A stretch of 8,944 nucleotides of DNA from Actinomycetota bacterium. GTDB taxonomy: Bacteria > Actinomycetota > Actinomycetes > Nanopelagicales > Nanopelagicaceae. This document shows, piece after piece, positions 8,410 through 8,944 of the stretch; positions within the stretch are counted from its first letter, which is position 1, and each line of letters begins with the position of its first letter. Position numbers and translations under genes: made by a program. Location of the stretch: NCBI GenBank assembly GCA_947463335.1, contig CANHRF010000037.1:1-8944 (forward strand), given 5' to 3'. The notes beneath the pieces are model-generated. The model had not been told where the DNA came from. It made no database searches and worked only from the letters and a program-made list of their open reading frames with translations.

Positions 8410-8944
8410 CTACTCGCTTGACCTAAGTGGCCAAGTAGAAGCTCTCGTACTCGAGCAGCATCTGCTTGGCCCTTTGTCTCTTTCATGACCGCACCAATTA
8501 GCGCACCGGCTGCAGGTATATGGCCGTTGCGGACTTTATCTGCGGTCTCCGCTTGTTCAGAACAAACTTTTTCGATTGCTGCCATTAGAGCGCCATCATC
8601 ATTTACAACTTTAATGCCGCGCTTTGCGACAACCTCACTCGGAGAACCCTCCCCCGCAATTACACCTTCTACAACTTGGCGAGCCAACTTATCTGTGAGC
8701 TCACCTGCGGCAACGAGGGCAACTATTTCCGCAACATCTTTTGGAGTAATTGAAAGGTCGGTGAGGGCTGAATCATTCTCATTTGCAATACGTGAAATTT
8801 CACCAAGCCACCAGGTGCGCGCCTTAGTTGGATCGGCGCCAAGCAAAACAGTTTCTTCAACAATATCTAAAGCATCGGCGTTGATCATCGCCGCCATTTC
8901 CTTATCAGGAACCGCCCACTGCTCTTTTAACCGCTTGCGACGTA
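8406..8944 (-). CDS. gatB: Asp-tRNA(Asn)/Glu-tRNA(Gln) amidotransferase subunit B, C-terminal part (cut by window edge)
   Basis: The last 178 residues are visible. The frame enters at the right edge (first full codon at 8942) reading RRKRLKEQWAVPDKEMAAM, and ends with TAG at 8408-8406. The segment matches the helical and YqeY-like C-terminal domains of GatB: ARTWWLGEISRIANEN, then DVAEIVALVAAGELTDKLARQV, and the final GALIGAVMKETKGQADAARVRELL helix, which in the family contacts the tRNA. GatCAB converts Glu-tRNA(Gln) or Asp-tRNA(Asn) to the amide forms, with GatB binding tRNA and activating the acyl group. An internal ATG at 8897 is not the start, since family sequence continues upstream. In Mycobacterium and Corynebacterium gatB also lies upstream of the ilv-serA-leuB region. 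Confidence 0.94.
   Translation of the reverse strand, partial: RRKRLKEQWAVPDKEMAAMINADALDIVEETVLLGADPTKARTWWLGEISRIANENDSALTDLSITPKDVAEIVALVAAGELTDKLARQVVEGVIAGEGSPSEVVAKRGIKVVNDDGALMAAIEKVCSEQAETADKVRNGHIPAAGALIGAVMKETKGQADAARVRELLLGHLGQASS

Noticed and set aside
8417..8435. Hairpin CTTGGCC-ACTTA-GGTCAAG near the gatB end as a terminator
   Set aside because: It is inside gatB coding sequence, includes a G-U pair, and no T-run follows on the minus strand; on the plus strand it has an A-C mismatch.
8406..8897. Treating the ATG at 8897 as the start of a separate 163-residue protein
   Set aside because: The frame continues upstream to the window edge with GatB-like sequence, so this is the internal part of a longer gene.

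Overview
This window looks like chromosomal housekeeping DNA from an actinobacterium with moderate GC. The proteins resemble actinobacterial homologues: a SerA of the long ASB+ACT type whose active-site numbering matches the mycobacterial enzyme, and a short-type LeuB. The order gatB ... ilvD, ilvB-ilvN-ilvC, serA, leuB follows the layout known from Mycobacterium and Corynebacterium, but in much tighter form. Tight packing, overlapping genes and moderate GC suggest a streamlined freshwater lineage (Nanopelagicales/acI type). That placement is an inference, not something the sequence proves.

Layout from right to left on the minus strand. The C-terminal part of gatB (8406-8944, cut by the window edge) meets, tail to tail, a plus-strand 14-TM DHA2 transporter gene (6937-8409). 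The two stop codons overlap. The transporter gene is divergent from ilvD (5190-6863) across a 73-bp gap that holds a perfect 7+1+7 inverted repeat. Downstream of ilvD is a 232-bp gap carrying a ribosome-mediated attenuator: a promoter, a 19-residue leader peptide ending in Val-Ile-Val-Val-Val-Ile-Arg, a GC-rich hairpin and a terminator with six U. Then come ilvB (3197-4957), ilvN (2910-3197), ilvC (1840-2874), serA (255-1847) and the start of leuB (1-242), each with its own Shine-Dalgarno and with overlaps or gaps of at most 35 bp. They look like one operon.

How the genes work together. IlvB/IlvN make acetolactate or acetohydroxybutyrate, IlvC isomerises and reduces it, and IlvD dehydrates the product to the 2-keto acid precursors of valine, isoleucine and leucine. 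LeuB acts in the leucine branch. SerA makes the first serine-pathway intermediate, so serine and branched-chain amino acid synthesis would share the attenuated transcript. The main points for a second look are the leader/attenuator with an apparently leaderless leader peptide, the single-domain 95-residue IlvN, and the palindrome between ilvD and the transporter gene. I saw no tRNA, rRNA, mobile element or CRISPR array.
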